From assembly GCF_001652265.1 (NCBI RefSeq), contig NZ_LWBS01000448.1, positions 1 through 22,421 of the forward strand: a stretch of 22,421 nt of DNA, in the 5' to 3' direction. Both the position numbers and the translations under genes were made by a program. The notes below the pieces were generated by a model that did not search any database, was not told the DNA's origin, and was given only the letters and a program-made list of their open reading frames with translations. Each line of letters begins with the position of its first letter. Position 1 is the stretch's first letter. Shown here piece after piece: positions 14,630-22,421 of the stretch. This stretch comes from Rhizobium leguminosarum. Lineage in GTDB: Bacteria > Pseudomonadota > Alphaproteobacteria > Rhizobiales > Rhizobiaceae.

Positions 14630-15931
14630 TCAGTTGCTGTAATTGCCCGGAAAAATGATGTCCTGATCAACGAGCACATTGAAACTGTAACCTGGCCTTA
14701 TCTTGATCGTTGGCTGGACATTGAGATTTTTCGAGATGGTCTGCTCGGCGACCCGTCCAAAAGTTTCTGCAAAATTCCGCCGCGCCGCGTCTGAGGCCGT
14801 GTCCTGCGTGGCAAGAGTTGAGCTCTCAGGCATCGACATGTCGATCCCTGTCCCGATAAGCGCGACGAGCGCGGCCGAACCGAAGGTCCGGAGATAGTGG
14901 TTATCGACTTTATCGCTGAAACCGCCATAACCTTCCGAGTCGGTCCCGGCCATACCGCCGATCTGCAGGGTCGAGCCATTCGGGAAGATGATATCGGTCC
15001 AGACGACGAGGACGCGGTTCTGGCCGAATGAGACCTTGCTGTCATAGCGACCAAGGAGCTTCGTCCCTTGCGGCACCAGCGTGAAGTGGCCGGTCGCGCT
15101 ATCATAAACATTCTGGCTGATCTGGGCAGTGATGCGGCCCGGCAAGTCGGAATTGATGCCGGTGATCAGTGTCGCGGGGATCACCGATCCACGTTTGAGT
15201 TCGTAGCGTGACTGCTGAGGTACGACCTGATTGGGCAAGTAGCCGAGATCCTTGATGTCCGCGTTGAAGAAATCTTCCTTGGAAGTTTGTCCGTTCTGAT
15301 CGACCTGACCCGCAGCGCCCGCTCTCAACGCTGCGGCATAGAGATCCTGTGAGCCGTTCGTCGCGCTGTTCGATTGACGCGGTCCGGCAGAAGCAGCGCC
15401 CGGCGCTTGCGCGGAGACATCGGTGATGTCGACTTTCAGCGGCGAGTCTAGGGCCGCCCCTTTTGCCTGTAGGCTTGCCATGCGCTGGCGCTGCTGTTCG
15501 CGAAAGATCTGTTCCCGCTGTTCGCGAAGCATCCGAGCATTCCACTCCTCGTCCGACTCAATGCGGGACCTGCGTGGCTCACGTGGTTCAACCTTTGGTT
15601 CTGCCTCCAGCGGGCGTGCAGCTTCCTGCTGCTGCGGGACCGGGGTGGGCTGAAATACGGGCTGCTGTTGTTCCTGCCGGTCGCCGATAATTCCATCTTT
15701 AATACCCCGCTTCAACTGATCGGCGAAGGTCGAAGCCGGCGTACCAGACCCGTTTTCGTTCGGATCCTGCTGACCAAACCTCAGCCCACGTGAGGAGAGG
15801 CCGTAAACGAGAACGGCGAGGAACAGAACCAGAATACCGATCCCGACGAACAGGGGCACGCGATTGAGGCGCTTCATCCCTTTCTCGTCAGCAGACTGAT
15901 TTGACGTTCCCAGTTGCAGCGATTGGACCAT
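14630..15931 (-). CDS. trbI: mating-pair formation protein TrbI (VirB10-like)
   Basis: A 433-aa VirB10/TrbI-family protein with ATG at 15931, 15 bp after trbH. A short cytoplasmic N-terminus is followed by one membrane helix (about residues 24-46, VPLFVGIGILVLFLAVLVYG), a Pro/Gln-rich periplasmic linker with QQEAARPLEAEPKVEPREP, and a C-terminal VirB10 core (from about residue 230: YELKRGSVIPATLITGINSD, VPQGTKLLGRYDSKV, VLVVWTDIIFPNGSTLQ). It ends in RPGYSFNVLVDQDIIFPG, the typical family close. It spans the inner to the outer membrane and links channel energetics to the outer-membrane pore. Last gene of the trb operon. Confidence 0.95.
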   Translation of the reverse strand: MVQSLQLGTSNQSADEKGMKRLNRVPLFVGIGILVLFLAVLVYGLSSRGLRFGQQDPNENGSGTPASTFADQLKRGIKDGIIGDRQEQQQPVFQPTPVPQQQEAARPLEAEPKVEPREPRRSRIESDEEWNARMLREQREQIFREQQRQRMASLQAKGAALDSPLKVDITDVSAQAPGAASAGPRQSNSATNGSQDLYAAALRAGAAGQVDQNGQTSKEDFFNADIKDLGYLPNQVVPQQSRYELKRGSVIPATLITGINSDLPGRITAQISQNVYDSATGHFTLVPQGTKLLGRYDSKVSFGQNRVLVVWTDIIFPNGSTLQIGGMAGTDSEGYGGFSDKVDNHYLRTFGSAALVALIGTGIDMSMPESSTLATQDTASDAARRNFAETFGRVAEQTISKNLNVQPTIKIRPGYSFNVLVDQDIIFPGNYSN

Positions 15932-15946
15932 GATCGTCTCCGCCTG

Positions 15947-16393
15947 TCAGTTTCGCTTCATAAGGGAAAGGGGGCTCGCCGGCGTCGCCACGCCATTGCC
16001 AACCGAGTAGGCTCGGCCGAACTCCATTGTGTCAGTCGAAAGGCGCGCCAGCACTTGTCCGTCGGCCGCAACGATCGAGTAGGACAGCTCGACGGGCTTT
16101 GCTGCACCCTTCGCGTTTGCGCTCTTGTCATCGGTGACGACAGCAAAGCCCCAACCTTTCAAAGCAGCTTCGAGCGCGACGGCGAATTCGGATGTGTCCT
16201 TGTGTAGTTTGATAGGGGTGGTCGTCGATCCGGCTTGCTCGGCGAACCGTCCTGCCATGTCGCCGGCAATAGCACCGGCGGCAGGCCCTGTGACGTCAGC
16301 GGGTGCAGCGCTGGTGGACAGTCCGTCGGTTGCGGTCTGGCATCCGACTAGGCAGAGGGTCAGGACAATCGGAATGAGGCGATAAAGCTGCAT
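15947..16393 (-). CDS. trbH: mating-pair formation lipoprotein TrbH
   Basis: A 148-aa lipoprotein with a signal sequence ending in LCLVGC (Cys18 as the lipidation site), matching a type II lipobox. The mature part contains GPAAGAIAGDMAGRFAEQ and a C-terminal KPVELSYSIVAADGQVLARLS. It fits Ti-type TrbH in size and position, between trbG and trbI. It is probably an outer-membrane lipoprotein of the mating apparatus. The 3-bp gap to trbG and 15-bp gap to trbI show an operon. Function beyond membership in the trb set is not well known. Confidence 0.92.
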   Translation of the reverse strand: MQLYRLIPIVLTLCLVGCQTATDGLSTSAAPADVTGPAAGAIAGDMAGRFAEQAGSTTTPIKLHKDTSEFAVALEAALKGWGFAVVTDDKSANAKGAAKPVELSYSIVAADGQVLARLSTDTMEFGRAYSVGNGVATPASPLSLMKRN

Positions 16394-16396
16394 GGA

Positions 16397-17227
16397 TCAC
16401 CCTCCCCGCCGGATCGTGATCTTCTGCTGTTTCCAGCCAACCCCAGAAATCAGGATCGCCTTGTCGATATTGTAATCGACGATCATCATGTCTTTCTTCA
16501 TCCGATAATTGACGATGCGGTTTTGTCCGCCCGAGACGACGAAGAGAACCGGCGCATCCTGACCGGAGATTTCACGCGGAAACTGGATGTAGGTCTTCTG
16601 CCCATGGGAATAGACCCGCTTCGGCCGCCAAGGTGCGCTTCCACTCAAGGAATAGGAGAAGGCAAGCTGTTCGGGAGCGACACCGCCGTCTGGTCCGGTC
16701 ATAGCCTGGATGCGGGCATTGATATCGGAGAGCTTTGTGGCGGCGTCTTCGGGATATTCGAAGCCGACCCGCGCCATGTATTGAGTCGGATGCGATTTCA
16801 GCTGGATATGGTAGGTGCGGCGTGAGGTCGTCACCACCATGGAAGTGACGAGCCCCGGCTCGGACGGCTTGACGATCAGATGGATCGCCTGTCCACCGGC
16901 GGCGCCCGACGTTGCTGGCTCCACCTTCCAGCGCACGGTATCACCGACAAGGACGTCGCGGACAATTTCGCCGCCCTGCAGCTCGATATCGCAGACCTGC
17001 AAAGGGGAGCAGACGACGGAGGGCTGCGTCTCACCAAAAAGGAAGATCACCTTGCCGTCCGGTCCGCGTGTGACCAGTCCGGTCTGCCCTCGCCATTTGC
17101 CCGAGAGGTTCGTCCCTTTGGCCTCATTGCCCGTCAGGCTTTGCGCGATGGCCAACGGTGAAACTGCGGTCGATACGGCAAGCGCCAGCATGCAGCGAAG
17201 AGCGACGCGTTTGTGTTTGATCCTCAT
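16397..17227 (-). CDS. trbG: mating-pair formation protein TrbG (VirB9-like)
   Basis: A 276-aa periplasmic protein. The signal peptide spans residues 1-29, with probable cleavage after PLAIA. A VirB9/TrbG domain follows: [52 protein letters not shown], and the C-terminal [36 protein letters not shown] typical of the family. In type IV systems VirB9-like proteins form the outer-membrane core complex with the VirB10- and VirB7-like subunits. Two Cys (in [10 protein letters not shown]) could form a disulfide. It is 15 bp downstream of trbF and 3 bp upstream of trbH. Confidence 0.94.
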   Translation of the reverse strand: MRIKHKRVALRCMLALAVSTAVSPLAIAQSLTGNEAKGTNLSGKWRGQTGLVTRGPDGKVIFLFGETQPSVVCSPLQVCDIELQGGEIVRDVLVGDTVRWKVEPATSGAAGGQAIHLIVKPSEPGLVTSMVVTTSRRTYHIQLKSHPTQYMARVGFEYPEDAATKLSDINARIQAMTGPDGGVAPEQLAFSYSLSGSAPWRPKRVYSHGQKTYIQFPREISGQDAPVLFVVSGGQNRIVNYRMKKDMMIVDYNIDKAILISGVGWKQQKITIRRGG

Positions 17228-17242
17228 TGCAGATCCCTGCCC

Positions 17243-17905
17243 TTAAAGTTGCGCGGTCCAGTCGAAATCGGTCACGTACACGCCGATCGGATTGAGCCGG
17301 ATTGTTGCTTCGTCTTGTGGTGATGTGATCGACACGGTCGCGATGCCCCGGAAACGTCGGGTCGCGACCTCCTTGCCTTTCCGATCGCGCTCGTACTCGG
17401 TCCAGTCGATCTGGTAGGTCTGGTTCGAAAGCGCGACGATGTTGTTCACCTCGATCGCGACGGTCGCGTTGACCGCCTTTTCGAACGGCGAGTTGCCGCG
17501 GAACCATGCATTGACCTTTTGCGTCGAGGGATCGCTCGTCCGCAGGAGGGCATAGGTGCGGTCGATATATTGCTTCTGGACCACCGCATCTGGTGTGATC
17601 GAACGGAAGCTGGTCACGAAGTTCCCGAGCGTCGCGCGCACGACCCGCGTGTCCGCATACTCGATCTGCTGCGGGAAGCCCCCGGAAACCGTGTTCCCGA
17701 GCTTATCAACCTCGACGATATACGGGACGAGTTTGACCTGCGTACTGAGGTAAAGCGCGTAGCCAAAGCCAATCACGGCCATTCCCAGGCTCAAGATTCC
17801 AACGACCTTCCAGGCGGACGCCGCCCTGACGTAGGAGCCGTAACGTTCTGACCATTCCTGCCTTGCAGCAAGGTACGGGTTCTCAGGTGCGGGATGCCCT
17901 GCCAT
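17243..17905 (-). CDS. trbF: mating-pair formation protein TrbF (VirB8-like)
   Basis: A 220-aa VirB8-family inner-membrane protein. It begins [20 protein letters not shown], the family's cytoplasmic head, followed by one membrane helix (about residues 34-53) and a periplasmic domain. That domain contains [39 protein letters not shown] and VEVNNIV..-like strands, ending in [18 protein letters not shown]. VirB8-type proteins nucleate assembly of the channel. It lies 21 bp after trbL and 15 bp before trbG in the same transcript. No unusual features seen. Confidence 0.95.
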   Translation of the reverse strand: MAGHPAPENPYLAARQEWSERYGSYVRAASAWKVVGILSLGMAVIGFGYALYLSTQVKLVPYIVEVDKLGNTVSGGFPQQIEYADTRVVRATLGNFVTSFRSITPDAVVQKQYIDRTYALLRTSDPSTQKVNAWFRGNSPFEKAVNATVAIEVNNIVALSNQTYQIDWTEYERDRKGKEVATRRFRGIATVSITSPQDEATIRLNPIGVYVTDFDWTAQL

Positions 17906-17926
17906 TTGTGTGATCCTGTCCGTGAA

Positions 17927-19108
17927 TTATGGTTTGTCCGGTTTTTCCGGAGGGGGCGTCGGAGCTGAGGAATTGCCCCTAGCCTGATCGAGCTTTGCGT
18001 TGGCCAGGCCGAGAAGGGAACCGGCATAAGCGCCGGGTGACCCGATTGCCTTCTCCTTGGCTGCGGATCCGGCAGCCATGGCACCGGAGCTGAAACTTGC
18101 GCCCATGCCCCGAAGTACCGAAGCTGCGGCCGAGGAACCGCCGGCCCGCGCTGCCTGCGCGGCGGCAAAACCGGCGCCGACGGCGCCAGCTCCAAGGAAT
18201 GCGCCGCCCGCTGCGAACGAGGCCGCCTGTCCGCCGTGGCGAATTGTCTCCATGCCGCCGGAGACCGACGCCCCTTGCACGACGCCCTGGATGATGTTCG
18301 GGACGTACATCGCGATGATGAAGACGACGACCGAAATGCCAGCGATCGCGAGTGTGGTGATGAACTGGTCGCTTTCGGCTGTCGGGGCCTGCGCCAGTCC
18401 AAGCAGGACGTTCGAGCCGATCTTGGCGATCATGACCAAGGCCATCAGCTTCATCCCAACGCCGAAAGCATAGACGAGATAGCGGATCGCAAAGTCCTTG
18501 GTGAAGGAGGAGCCGCCAAGCCCGAGCATGATCATGCCGGCCAGCAGGCCGACATACATCTCGACCATGACCGATACGAAGATTGCCGCGACAAGCGAGA
18601 AGCAGATGACGACGATGCCCATCGCAAGCACGGCGGCGATAGCCAGGGCATTGTCTTCGAAGACGCCGAACTTCGCCTGTTCCGACATCTGGGACGCTAC
18701 GCGAATTCCGGCGTCGAAGACTTCGGCTGGAGACGCAGAGCCGCCACCGGCGCCGATTTGGAAAAGACTGTCGACGACAGCCCTGGCGAAGGTCGGGCCC
18801 TGCGTCAAAGCGAAGGCAAAAAAGCCGATGAACATGATGCGACGGACGAGCTCGGCAAACCAACTGTCCAGCGATGCTGCCTGGATCGCGAGCCACACCG
18901 CAGCAATGCCGACCTCGATGCCTGCGAGGATCCAGAACAGCGATTTCGCCGCATCCATGACGGTGGTTTCCCACCCTTTGGCGGCAGTCGAGACCTGGTT
19001 TTCCAACTCCGTCAGCACTTGGCCTTGTTGGGCGAAGGCTGGTGCCGCCAAAGCAAGGAAGGCGATTCCCGCGACGAGGATGGTGCTTCTCCGATTGCGC
19101 TTCACCAT
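17927..19108 (-). CDS. trbL: mating-pair formation protein TrbL (VirB6-like)
   Basis: A 393-aa polytopic inner-membrane protein with an N-terminal signal segment (LALAAPAFA), a periplasmic stretch, and five or six hydrophobic helices between about residues 55 and 270 (including WILAGIEVGIAAVWLAI, ALAIAAVLAMGIVVICF and VVVFIIAMYV). The C-terminal part is a long Gly/Ala/Ser-rich tail (about 275-393) ending in Pro-Lys repeats, as usual for TrbL. VirB6-like proteins form part of the inner-membrane translocation path. The ATG at 19108 overlaps the trbK stop (ATGGTGA, 7 bp). The strand is unambiguous, although a long plus-strand open frame opposite it is a shadow. Confidence 0.95.
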   Translation of the reverse strand: MVKRNRRSTILVAGIAFLALAAPAFAQQGQVLTELENQVSTAAKGWETTVMDAAKSLFWILAGIEVGIAAVWLAIQAASLDSWFAELVRRIMFIGFFAFALTQGPTFARAVVDSLFQIGAGGGSASPAEVFDAGIRVASQMSEQAKFGVFEDNALAIAAVLAMGIVVICFSLVAAIFVSVMVEMYVGLLAGMIMLGLGGSSFTKDFAIRYLVYAFGVGMKLMALVMIAKIGSNVLLGLAQAPTAESDQFITTLAIAGISVVVFIIAMYVPNIIQGVVQGASVSGGMETIRHGGQAASFAAGGAFLGAGAVGAGFAAAQAARAGGSSAAASVLRGMGASFSSGAMAAGSAAKEKAIGSPGAYAGSLLGLANAKLDQARGNSSAPTPPPEKPDKP

Positions 19109-19302
19109 CTCGGGCGCATCTCCTGGCCCTTTTCGATCGGCGGCAGCGCCTTGCCCGTGCCAAAGAACTTCTCGCGTTTTGCTCGTTGCTCTTCACTCAT
19201 CTGCGGCGCGGCGGAGCTTTCGCCACGAACCAGAACGACTGAGGTGACGGCAATCACTGTGATCACGACGCACACGGAGGCGATCAGTACGGGGCGGGTC
19301 AC
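19102..19302 (-). CDS. trbK: TrbK, small membrane protein (entry-exclusion type)
   Basis: A 66-aa protein starting with GTG at 19302 (VTRPVLIASVCVV), overlapping the trbJ stop as GTGA. The longer frame to 19644 lies inside trbJ and is rejected. One membrane helix covers about residues 5-25, followed by a charged tail with EEQRAKREKFFGTG and a final GQEMRPRW, typical of Ti-type TrbK. In RP4 TrbK is an entry-exclusion lipoprotein; here the Cys11 context (ASVC) is a poor lipobox, so lipidation is uncertain. The last 25 residues resemble the end of the adjacent TrbJ. Coupled upstream to trbJ and downstream to trbL. Confidence 0.85.
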   Translation of the reverse strand: MTRPVLIASVCVVITVIAVTSVVLVRGESSAAPQMSEEQRAKREKFFGTGKALPPIEKGQEMRPRW

Positions 19303-20108
19303 CAGCGGGGCTCCATTTTCTGACCGGAGGGAATGGATTGGACGTCCGCATTGAAGAATTTCTCTCGACGAGCCTGCGCCAGATCCTTGTCCGTCTGTTC
19401 GCTCTGCAGCCAGGTCCCCATCATCGTGGTCTGCTGGGAGACAATTCCGCGTAGCTTCTGTATCTGGGCGACCTGCTGAGCGGCGATCTGGTGGCCGACC
19501 TGAAGTGCCTTCATCTGGCCGTCCGCTGATTGCGACATTGATTGCAGTTGGCCCATCGTATCCTCTTCGCTGTCGAACTGATCGGCGGTGAGGCTTGCGG
19601 CCTTGAGAGTGCTGGAAATCGTGTCGCGGTTCGTGTTCGACCACGTCTGATAGGTGGACGAAAAGCTCTCGGCGTTTGGCAGGCTTGTCTTCAAGTCCGC
19701 ATAGCTTTTGAAGCGTTGCTTCAGAAGATCGTCAGCGTTGCCCATGGAAAAGGCGATGCCCTGACCCTGATTGACGATATCGCGCAGCTGGTTCAGGTCA
19801 CCTTCAACCTGGCCCCAGATATGGTTCGGAAGCTGGGCCGTATTCTGCAGCATGTTTTGATAGATATTGAGCTGGTTTTGGATCTGCTCGGCAAGCTGGG
19901 TAATCTGGGTGATCTGATTTGCGATCTGCTCGCTCGATTGCCCGACCAAAGATATCAGCTCGCCGTTGTTCAAGAGCTGCGTCATTTCGGTCGCGCCGGT
20001 AACTGCGCCTCCTGCATAGGAAACAGTGGGCGTGGCGGTAAGGCCGGCGGCGACCAATCCCACCACCAATGATTTGCCGAGCTTCAAGAACTGGATTGCT
20101 TCACTCAT
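19299..20108 (-). CDS. trbJ: mating-pair formation protein TrbJ (VirB5-like)
   Basis: A 269-aa exported protein. The signal peptide ends near SYA (about residue 32), followed by a long helical, Gln-rich region (ANQITQITQLAEQIQNQLNIYQNML) and NHIWGQVEGDLNQLRDIVNQGQGIAFSMG, both typical of TrbJ. VirB5-like proteins sit at the pilus tip and periplasm and take part in adhesion and pilus assembly. The ATG at 20108 overlaps the trbE stop by 8 bp. The extreme C-terminus, REKFFNADVQSIPSGQKMEPRW, is unexpectedly similar to the end of the next gene, TrbK. Confidence 0.94.
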   Translation of the reverse strand: MSEAIQFLKLGKSLVVGLVAAGLTATPTVSYAGGAVTGATEMTQLLNNGELISLVGQSSEQIANQITQITQLAEQIQNQLNIYQNMLQNTAQLPNHIWGQVEGDLNQLRDIVNQGQGIAFSMGNADDLLKQRFKSYADLKTSLPNAESFSSTYQTWSNTNRDTISSTLKAASLTADQFDSEEDTMGQLQSMSQSADGQMKALQVGHQIAAQQVAQIQKLRGIVSQQTTMMGTWLQSEQTDKDLAQARREKFFNADVQSIPSGQKMEPRW

Positions 20109-22302
20109 TGCGGTTGATCCCCCTTTCGATGAGCCACTGACCCGGCCATTCGAGGCCGTGGGTCGACGAGAGTGCCCTGATGCGGGCTAGATCGGCTTTG
20201 CCAGAGGCGCCGACGAAGGAGAGCGTGACCGGTCCGAGAGACATGTCGAAAAGCCTGCGGCCATCGGGTGAGGTCACGTAATATTCGCGTTTCGGGATGG
20301 CGTTCGCGACAATCTCGATCTGCCGCGCATTGAAGCCGATCCGCTCGTAGAATTCGCGGGTGCCGGTTTCCCGGGCTGCGCCGTTCGGAAGGCAAATCTT
20401 GGTCGGGCAAGATTCCTTCAGGACGTCGATAATGCCCGAGCGCTCAGCGTCGGAGATCGACTGCGTCGCGAGAATGACGGCGCAGTTCGCCTTGCGTAGC
20501 ACCTTGAGCCATTCCCTGATCTTGTCGCGGAACACAGGATGGCCGAGCATCAGCCATGCCTCGTCCAGAACGATGAGGCTTGGCGAGCCATCGAGCCGCT
20601 TCTCAATCCGTCGAAAGAGATAGGTCAGAACAGGGACGAGATTACGCTCGCCCATATTCATCAGCTGCTCGATCTCAAAGCACTGGAAGCGCCCAAGCGT
20701 CAGGCCATCCTCTTCCGCATCAAGGAGCAGACCCATCGGGCCATCAACCGTGTAATGGTGCAGCGCATCTTTGATCTCCCGCATCTGGACGCCGCTGACA
20801 AAATCCGACAGCGAACGGCCGGGCGCCGACGCCATCAACCCTATTTGCCTCGAGATTGCATTGCGATGGTCCGGCGCAATCGTGACTCCTTGAAGCGAAA
20901 CGAGGGTCTCGATCCACTCGGAAGCCCATGCTCGATCGGCGTCAGTCGAAAGCTCCGACAATGGGCAGAAGGCAAGACTGGCCCCCTCTCCGCTCTCGCC
21001 GCCGATCTCGTAGTGGTCACCGCCGACACCGAGCGTCAGCGTCAGCATCGAATTGCCTTTGTCGAAGGCGAAGACTTGCGCCTTCTCGTAGCGGCAGAAT
21101 TGGGCGGCAATCAGCGCGAGGAGCGTGGATTTGCCGGAACCAGTCGGACCGAAAATCAAGGTATGGCCGACATCGTCGACATGCAGGTTCAGTCGGAAGG
21201 GGGTCGAGCCAGATGCAACCTGCATGAGTGGGGGCGCATCGGGAGGATAGAACGGACACGGGGCGAACGGCTGACCCGACCAGACGGAGTTGAGCGGGAC
21301 GAGGTCGGCAAGATTGCGCGTGTTGATGAGCGGTTCGCGGATGTTGCAATACCAGTTGCCCGGCAGGCTGCCAAGAAACGCGTCTGTCGCATTCAGCGTC
21401 TCGATGCGAGCTCCGAAGCCTTCCGCCTGGATGAGGCGACGAACCGCCTCCGCCTTCTCCTGCAGCGCCGAGCGGCTTTCGTCGAAGAGAACGATGACCG
21501 GGGTATAATAGCCGTAGGCCACCAATTGCGATGAGGCTTCGGCGATCGCATCCTCAGTCTCGGCGACCATTGCCATGGCATCCTGATCGACCGACCGGGA
21601 TTGCGTCTGGAACAGCTGGTCGAAAAACGGCCGCACTTTCTGCTGCCACTTCTTGCGGGTCCTCTCAAGGCGCTGCTTTGCTTCCTCCGCATCGAGGAAG
21701 ATGAAGCGCGACGACCACCGATAAGTCAGCGGCATGAGGTTCAGGCTGTTCAAAATCCCTGGCCAGCTCTCGGCCGGAAGCCCATCGATCGCGATCACAC
21801 CAAGAAACCGACCCTCGACCCGCGGCGTCAGGCCATGTTCCAGCTCCGCCGTTGCGAGCCAGTCTAGGTACATGGGGATTTCTGGTAGGCGAACGGGATG
21901 GTTCTCGCCGGTGATGGCAAATCGAATGAACTGGAAAAGCTCGTCGTAGCGTGCAACGCGAGCACCATCCCGCTCGGAAACCTCTCGGGTTTGCATGCGC
22001 TGCACCGAGAGAACATTGCCGAGATACTGCTCAATCTCCCGGATCGAGCGGCGAAACGCATCAAGAGCGGTATCGGCATATTTCGCTGAGCGGCTTTCGT
22101 TGTCCGAGTAGATATAACGCGTGAGACCCGATCGCCGCCGCTCGGGCGGCCGATAGGTCAGAATGAGCGCATGACGGCTTTCGAAGTGCCCGCGCTCCTG
22201 TCCAAAATGTCTACGGCGCTCGTGGTCGATCAGCAGGGTGACGGCATCGGGAAAATGGCTGCGTTCAGCAGACGGGTATTCGGTCGTCGGCACGGTACGC
22301 AT
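20101..22302 (-). CDS. trbE: mating-pair formation ATPase TrbE (VirB4-like), apparently N-terminally truncated
   Basis: 733 residues from the ATG at 22302. It is a VirB4/CagE-family ATPase: FDQLFQTQSRSVDQDAM, GYYTPVIVLF, LPGNWYCNIREPL, Walker A IFGPTGSGKST (Lys391), Walker B SLIVLDEAWLML (Asp580-Glu581), ATQSISDAERSGI, and FYERIGFNARQIEIV. It energises pilus assembly and transfer. Ti-type TrbE is, from memory, about 810-820 aa, with some 85-90 residues before the equivalent of VPTTEYPSAERSHFPD. Here the frame upstream of the ATG runs about 30 codons to a stop and encodes nothing like TrbE. The gene therefore seems to have lost its 5' end, and the ATG may be fortuitous. ATPase motifs are intact. 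A promoter for this shortened trb block is not evident. Confidence 0.92.
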   Translation of the reverse strand: MRTVPTTEYPSAERSHFPDAVTLLIDHERRRHFGQERGHFESRHALILTYRPPERRRSGLTRYIYSDNESRSAKYADTALDAFRRSIREIEQYLGNVLSVQRMQTREVSERDGARVARYDELFQFIRFAITGENHPVRLPEIPMYLDWLATAELEHGLTPRVEGRFLGVIAIDGLPAESWPGILNSLNLMPLTYRWSSRFIFLDAEEAKQRLERTRKKWQQKVRPFFDQLFQTQSRSVDQDAMAMVAETEDAIAEASSQLVAYGYYTPVIVLFDESRSALQEKAEAVRRLIQAEGFGARIETLNATDAFLGSLPGNWYCNIREPLINTRNLADLVPLNSVWSGQPFAPCPFYPPDAPPLMQVASGSTPFRLNLHVDDVGHTLIFGPTGSGKSTLLALIAAQFCRYEKAQVFAFDKGNSMLTLTLGVGGDHYEIGGESGEGASLAFCPLSELSTDADRAWASEWIETLVSLQGVTIAPDHRNAISRQIGLMASAPGRSLSDFVSGVQMREIKDALHHYTVDGPMGLLLDAEEDGLTLGRFQCFEIEQLMNMGERNLVPVLTYLFRRIEKRLDGSPSLIVLDEAWLMLGHPVFRDKIREWLKVLRKANCAVILATQSISDAERSGIIDVLKESCPTKICLPNGAARETGTREFYERIGFNARQIEIVANAIPKREYYVTSPDGRRLFDMSLGPVTLSFVGASGKADLARIRALSSTHGLEWPGQWLIERGINRNE

Positions 22303-22421
22303 CCGAGTTGGGCCGCATTGTGGAGTGAGTGAGAGTGTGGATGCTCTGTCTATATAGACGGCAATATAGACGGTGCTTCACACATGGACTTGATGAATGA
22401 TCTCACCGGGCATTTTAGCCG
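22303..22421. other. right-edge junction sequence with operator-like palindrome and tandem repeat
   Basis: These 119 bases precede the shortened trbE and do not continue its reading frame. A perfect 12-bp palindrome GTCTATATAGAC is at 22348-22359. A 10-bp direct repeat ATATAGACGG lies at 22352-22361 and 22364-22373 (12-bp period), partly inside the palindrome. Such overlapping dyads suit a repressor operator near a promoter. There is no tra-box half-site pair. The sequence could be part of an insertion, a neighbouring regulatory region, or a rearrangement joint. Confidence 0.4.
22384..22421 (+). CDS. possible start of a rightward gene, cut by the window edge
   Basis: An ATG at 22384 opens a plus-strand frame reading MDLMNDLTGHFS up to the edge. 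It sits about 10 bp after the tandem ATATAGACGG repeat, so the repeat could be its operator. There is no strong ribosome site (GGTGCTTCACAC before the ATG). Twelve residues are too few to name a family. Very uncertain. Confidence 0.18.
   Translation, partial: MDLMNDLTGHFS

Noticed and set aside
18236..19354. 372-residue plus-strand open frame opposite trbL/trbK
   Set aside because: Composition dominated by Asp/Arg/His repeats, characteristic of the antisense of a GC-rich membrane-protein gene; trbL is certain.
20539..21534. 331-residue plus-strand open frame opposite trbE
   Set aside because: Overlaps the conserved TrbE ATPase core on the other strand and shows no recognisable motif.
1..22421. 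CRISPR arrays, tRNA or rRNA genes
   Set aside because: No regularly spaced repeats with unique spacers and no cloverleaf or rRNA-like stretches were seen on either strand by eye.

Overview
The window is a Ti/Sym-type conjugation region from a Rhizobiaceae plasmid (Agrobacterium, Rhizobium or Sinorhizobium). The evidence is the full TraA/TraG/TraC/TraD/TraF/TraB/TraH set, a Ti-type oriT with a tra-box-like palindrome, TraR and TraM, and a trbE-J-K-L-F-G-H-I mating-pair block. I work from sequence alone. Family names and reference residues come from memory of pTiC58-type systems, not from a search.

Layout. (1) 3-155: 3' end of an IS630-family transposase. 214-928: small accessory genes on the minus strand, including a WGR-domain protein. 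(2) 947-3378: traG, traD and traC on the minus strand. (3) 3379-3643: divergent intergenic region with an 18-bp tra-box-like dyad and the oriT nick region. (4) 3644-9578: traA, traF, traB and traH on the plus strand, tightly coupled. (5) 9602-10395: a two-gene module on the minus strand, a 59-aa acidic protein overlapping (TTGA) a putative ADP-ribosyltransferase-fold protein, resembling a toxin-antitoxin pair. (6) 10541-13142: an overlapping pair on the minus strand, a membrane protein (RcgA-like) and an alpha/beta hydrolase (RcgR-like). (7) 13425-14129: traR, convergent with traM (14130-14429), stop codon against stop codon. (8) 14630-22302: the trb block on the minus strand. It ends in a trbE lacking about 85-90 N-terminal codons, and the last 119 bases are unrelated sequence.

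How the parts fit. TraA should nick oriT and unwind DNA, helped by TraC/TraD. TraG couples the relaxosome to the Trb type IV secretion channel. TraF is a pilin-processing type peptidase. Normally TraR bound to an acyl-homoserine lactone (AHL) activates the tra box and TraM restrains TraR.

Most unusual points. The TraR-like protein has Asn at the position of the otherwise near-invariant ligand-binding Asp70 and Ser in place of Tyr61. trbE looks 5'-truncated, with no traI, trbB, trbC or trbD before the window edge. A toxin-antitoxin-like ART module and an RcgA/RcgR pair sit between the tra and quorum-sensing genes. The plasmid may be rewired in its regulation, partly decayed for self-transfer, or both.
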